Positions 56,116 to 58,169 of a stretch of 58,169 bases of DNA are shown in pieces. The stretch spans positions 1 through 58,169 of the forward strand of contig CAIZWN010000046.1 of assembly GCA_903936705.1 (NCBI GenBank), in the 5' to 3' direction. Each line of letters begins with the position of its first letter. Position 1 is the first letter of the stretch. The notes under the pieces are model-generated. The model saw only the letters and a list, made by a program, of their open reading frames with translations. It made no database searches and was not told the origin of the DNA. The translations under genes and the position numbers were made by a program. Origin of the DNA: an uncultured Myxococcales bacterium. Lineage in GTDB: Bacteria > Myxococcota_A > UBA9042 > DTJE01.

Positions 56116-57501
56116 ATGAGACTATCGAGCTTCGCTGTCGCTGCGCTGCTGCTCGCGTCCTGCTCACCGGATGAGCCTGTCGAGGGCGTCGACCCTGTCG
56201 ACATCGCCCCGCCGGCCGCCGTGACGGATCTCGCCGCCACTCCCGGTGAAGGCAGCATCACCCTGGCATGGACGTATCCGGCGGACGCTGACCTGTACGC
56301 CTGCGAGCTCCGCCGGCTCGACGGGACGACTGCGCCAGCGAGCCGCGCCGCTGGCGAGCTCTTGACGACGCTGACCTCTCTGACACCGGGAGACGTCGGC
56401 AACTTCAACGACGGCCCGGTCAGCAATGGCCAGCCGTACTCCTACACCATCTTTTGCCGGGACACGGTAGCCAACTGGCAGACCTCGGTGGACGCGGGCA
56501 ACACCGAGAGCGCCATTCCCGTCGATGTCACTCCACCATCGGTCGTGACCGACCTGGTCGCCATGCCTGGGGATGGGCGCGTCGCGCTGGCCTGGACGCA
56601 CCCTGCGGCTACAGACCTGCACTCCTGCGAGCTCCGCCGTCTCGACGGGACGACCCCACCTGCCAACACCACCGAGGGAGTGACGGTGACCACGATCAAC
56701 TCGCCGACTCCGGGCGACGCCGGCAACCACTCCGACGTCGCGGTCATCAATGGGCAGCAGTACTCGTACACCATCTTCTGCCGCGACATCGTCGGCAACT
56801 GGCAGACGACCGTGAGCCCCGGCAACACCGAGAGCGCCATCCCCGTGGACACCACCGTGCCGCTCGTCGTAGGCGATCTGGTCGCCGTGCCCGGGGATGG
56901 CATGGTCGCGCTAGCCTGGACCTATCCCGCAGATTCCGATCTGCACTCCTGCGAGCTCCGCCGGCTCGACGGGACCACTGCGCCGGCGAGCCGCGCCGAC
57001 GGCGAGCTCTTGACGACGCTGACCTCTCCGACTCCGGGCGACGCCGGCAACCACTCCGACGCCGCGGTCATCAATGGGCAGCAGTACTCGTACACCATCT
57101 TCTGCCGCGACTTCATCGGCAACTGGCAGACGACGGTGAACGCGGGCAACACGGAGAGCGCCACGCCGCTGGACATGACCCCGCCGGCCGTCGTGACCAA
57201 CCTGGCCGCGGCGCCCGGTGATACCAACGTCACGCTTACCTGGACCTATCCCAATGTCTCGGATCTGCACTCCTGCGTGGTCCGACGACTCGACGGACCG
57301 ACTCCGCCCGCCACCCCGACCTCCGGCGTGCTGGTGGTCACGTTGAGCACCCCGACTCCGGGCGACGCCGGCAACCACTTCGACGGCACCGTCATGAATG
57401 GGCAGCAGTACTCGTACACCATCTTCTGTCGCGACTTCATCGGCAACTGGCAGTCGACGGTGAACGCGGGTAACTCGGAGAGCGTTACGCCCACGCCCTG
57501 A
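56116..57501 (+). CDS. lipoprotein with four fibronectin-III-like repeats
   Basis: The 461-aa product starts at ATG 56116 and has a lipobox LLASC (Cys16). It then consists almost wholly of four repeats of about 105-110 residues, each running from PPAVVTDLAA through VALAWTYPA, HSCELRRLDGTT and YSYTIFCRD to NAGNTESA. These read as fibronectin type III-like domains with one Cys pair each. Repeats 2-4 are very similar at the DNA level (for example around 56716-56776 and 57038-57098), implying recent duplication. A surface binding or spacer role is inferred. The gene ends exactly where an AbiEii remnant begins. Confidence 0.78.
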   Translation: MRLSSFAVAALLLASCSPDEPVEGVDPVDIAPPAAVTDLAATPGEGSITLAWTYPADADLYACELRRLDGTTAPASRAAGELLTTLTSLTPGDVGNFNDGPVSNGQPYSYTIFCRDTVANWQTSVDAGNTESAIPVDVTPPSVVTDLVAMPGDGRVALAWTHPAATDLHSCELRRLDGTTPPANTTEGVTVTTINSPTPGDAGNHSDVAVINGQQYSYTIFCRDIVGNWQTTVSPGNTESAIPVDTTVPLVVGDLVAVPGDGMVALAWTYPADSDLHSCELRRLDGTTAPASRADGELLTTLTSPTPGDAGNHSDAAVINGQQYSYTIFCRDFIGNWQTTVNAGNTESATPLDMTPPAVVTNLAAAPGDTNVTLTWTYPNVSDLHSCVVRRLDGPTPPATPTSGVLVVTLSTPTPGDAGNHFDGTVMNGQQYSYTIFCRDFIGNWQSTVNAGNSESVTPTP

Positions 57502-57572
57502 CCAAGGACGTGGACGCGAACTGGACGCTGCCCGCGTTCGATCCGGTCCAGCCGCTGCGGACGTCTCAGTAA
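57498..57572 (+). pseudogene. AbiEii-like toxin gene remnant
   Basis: The frame reads LTKDVDANWTLPAFDP and ends VQPLRTSQ with TAA 57570. It is clearly homologous to the linker TRDVDATWTLP of the toxin gene at 52413-52451, both in protein and in DNA. Unlike that gene it stops without a WYL part. It is a leftover 3' end of another abiE module, cut on the left by the FN3 gene and on the right by the IS3 remnant. Confidence 0.65.
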
Positions 57573-57850
57573 CCGGACCTGCGCGCCAAAAAATCACGTT
57601 CCACCTTCAGCCGTCCGATCTCCTCATACAGCCCCGCCAACAAAGCTTCGCCGCCCTTCTCGTGGTTCCGGCGGACGCCCTTGAACAGCTCCGACGCTCC
57701 TTCCTCGATCTGCCGCTTCCAGGCGTGGATCTGGCTCGGGTGGATCTCGAACCGTGTCGCCAGCTCCCCGACCGTCGCGTCCTCCCGCAACGCCGCGAGA
57801 GCCACCTTCGCCTTGAATGCTGCCGTGTGCTTCCTTCGTGTCTTTTCCAT
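57566..57850 (-). CDS. IS3-family transposase OrfA
   Basis: ATG 57850 (MEKTRRKHTAAFKAKVALAAL) follows GGAGGAG; a longer frame to 57904 is not needed. The 94-aa protein has the helix-turn-helix (VGELATRFEIHPSQIHAWK) and the leucine-zipper-like C terminus (GLYEEIGRLKVERDFLARR) typical of IS3 OrfA. On its own it lacks catalysis, because the DDE domain is in OrfB, which is absent. It might still bind inverted repeats and inhibit related elements. Confidence 0.92.
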   Translation of the reverse strand: MEKTRRKHTAAFKAKVALAALREDATVGELATRFEIHPSQIHAWKRQIEEGASELFKGVRRNHEKGGEALLAGLYEEIGRLKVERDFLARRSGY

Positions 57851-57931
57851 CTTCCGCTCCTCCGCCCCAAGGGGCTCAAAAAGGGCAGAAGTCTCGCTTA
57901 GCACACTGTCCGAAAAACCGGGTCCACTTCA
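57566..57931 (-). mobile_element. truncated IS3-family element
   Basis: Only the left part of the element remains: a terminal inverted repeat at 57907-57931 (minus strand TGAAGTGGACCC...TTCGGACA) and orfA. A TTTTTTG slippery run near 57588 marks where orfB should begin by frameshift, but the sequence there passes into the AbiEii remnant, so orfB is missing. Confidence 0.8.
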
Positions 57932-58093
57932 CATCGACGACAAGAAGGTGGCGGCCCGGATTGAGCCGAGGCCCGTACTATAAGAACGATCCGGGTTGTT
58001 AACCGCTCTGCACCGCTCTGCGCCCCCCTGCCCGGCGTCAAGTCCAAGCGTGCATCGGCGACAATTGCACTTGAGCATTTTGGGTGGGGGGTA

Positions 58094-58110
58094 AGGGGGC
58101 GGAGCCCCCT
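58094..58110. terminator. strong GC hairpin, terminator-like
   Basis: AGGGGGC-GGA-GCCCCCT is a perfect 7-bp stem with a 3-base loop. No U-run follows. The remaining right end (57932-58169) holds no gene I can support. Confidence 0.4.
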
Positions 58111-58169
58111 CCTCATCCAATGCCCTGCTGCGCCGTCAGGTGCAGCAGGATCCTTTGAAGCCCGCAGGG

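Overview
The window is a GC-rich (roughly two-thirds G+C, judged by eye) bacterial segment. Lipoproteins with Asp/Pro-rich linkers, MopE-type CDGxDNDCDG cysteine repeats, GVCGG cysteine repeats and huge secreted proteins all point to a Myxococcota-like or related deltaproteobacterial genome. That placement is inferred from gene style only.

Layout. (1) 1-7.2 kb: small cassettes with an AAA+/DUF4143 ATPase, an MNT/HEPN toxin-antitoxin pair whose HEPN gene is frameshifted, two surface lipoproteins and a second DUF4143 ATPase. They are separated by repeats resembling the 3' end of tmRNA/tRNA (T-arm plus acceptor octamer GCCTCCAC). (2) 7.2-23.4 kb: a NarL-type two-component pair; two giant exported cysteine-rich proteins; and between those two a group II intron. 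One giant protein starts with a metal-ligand-less alkylsulfatase-like domain, the other with an almost eukaryotic ubiquitin domain. After decayed DNA come a lipoprotein and a collagen-like/DUF1566 protein. (3) 23.5-25.6 kb: a type IV AbiE toxin-antitoxin pair ending in another tmRNA-like repeat. (4) 26.1-35.0 kb: a module of unknown genes around a CHC2-zinc/TOPRIM primase-ATPase whose 3' coding end carries an iteron-like ACGTTCA cluster; it looks like an integrated replicon or integrative element. (5) 35.1-47.6 kb: a defence operon of PLD-SNF2 helicase, type ISP-like N6 methylase, McrB-like AAA+ and DUF2357/PD-(D/E)XK nuclease, with a convergent SIR2-like gene. (6) 47.8-58.2 kb: a complete IS66 element, serine-recombinase 3' remnants, a second AbiE pair whose toxin carries a WYL-like domain, a Fic protein flanked by two matching three-repeat arrays, a four-repeat FN3 lipoprotein, an AbiEii remnant and a truncated IS3 element.

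The right half reads as a defence island built by serial insertion. The left half mixes toxin-antitoxin/ATPase cassettes with secreted surface proteins. The most unusual items are the exported ubiquitin domain, the tmRNA-3'-end-like cassette borders, the Fic repeat arrays, the iterons inside the primase gene, and the helicase-methylase-McrBC-like operon. Coordinates were read by hand; intron, remnant and insertion boundaries are approximate.
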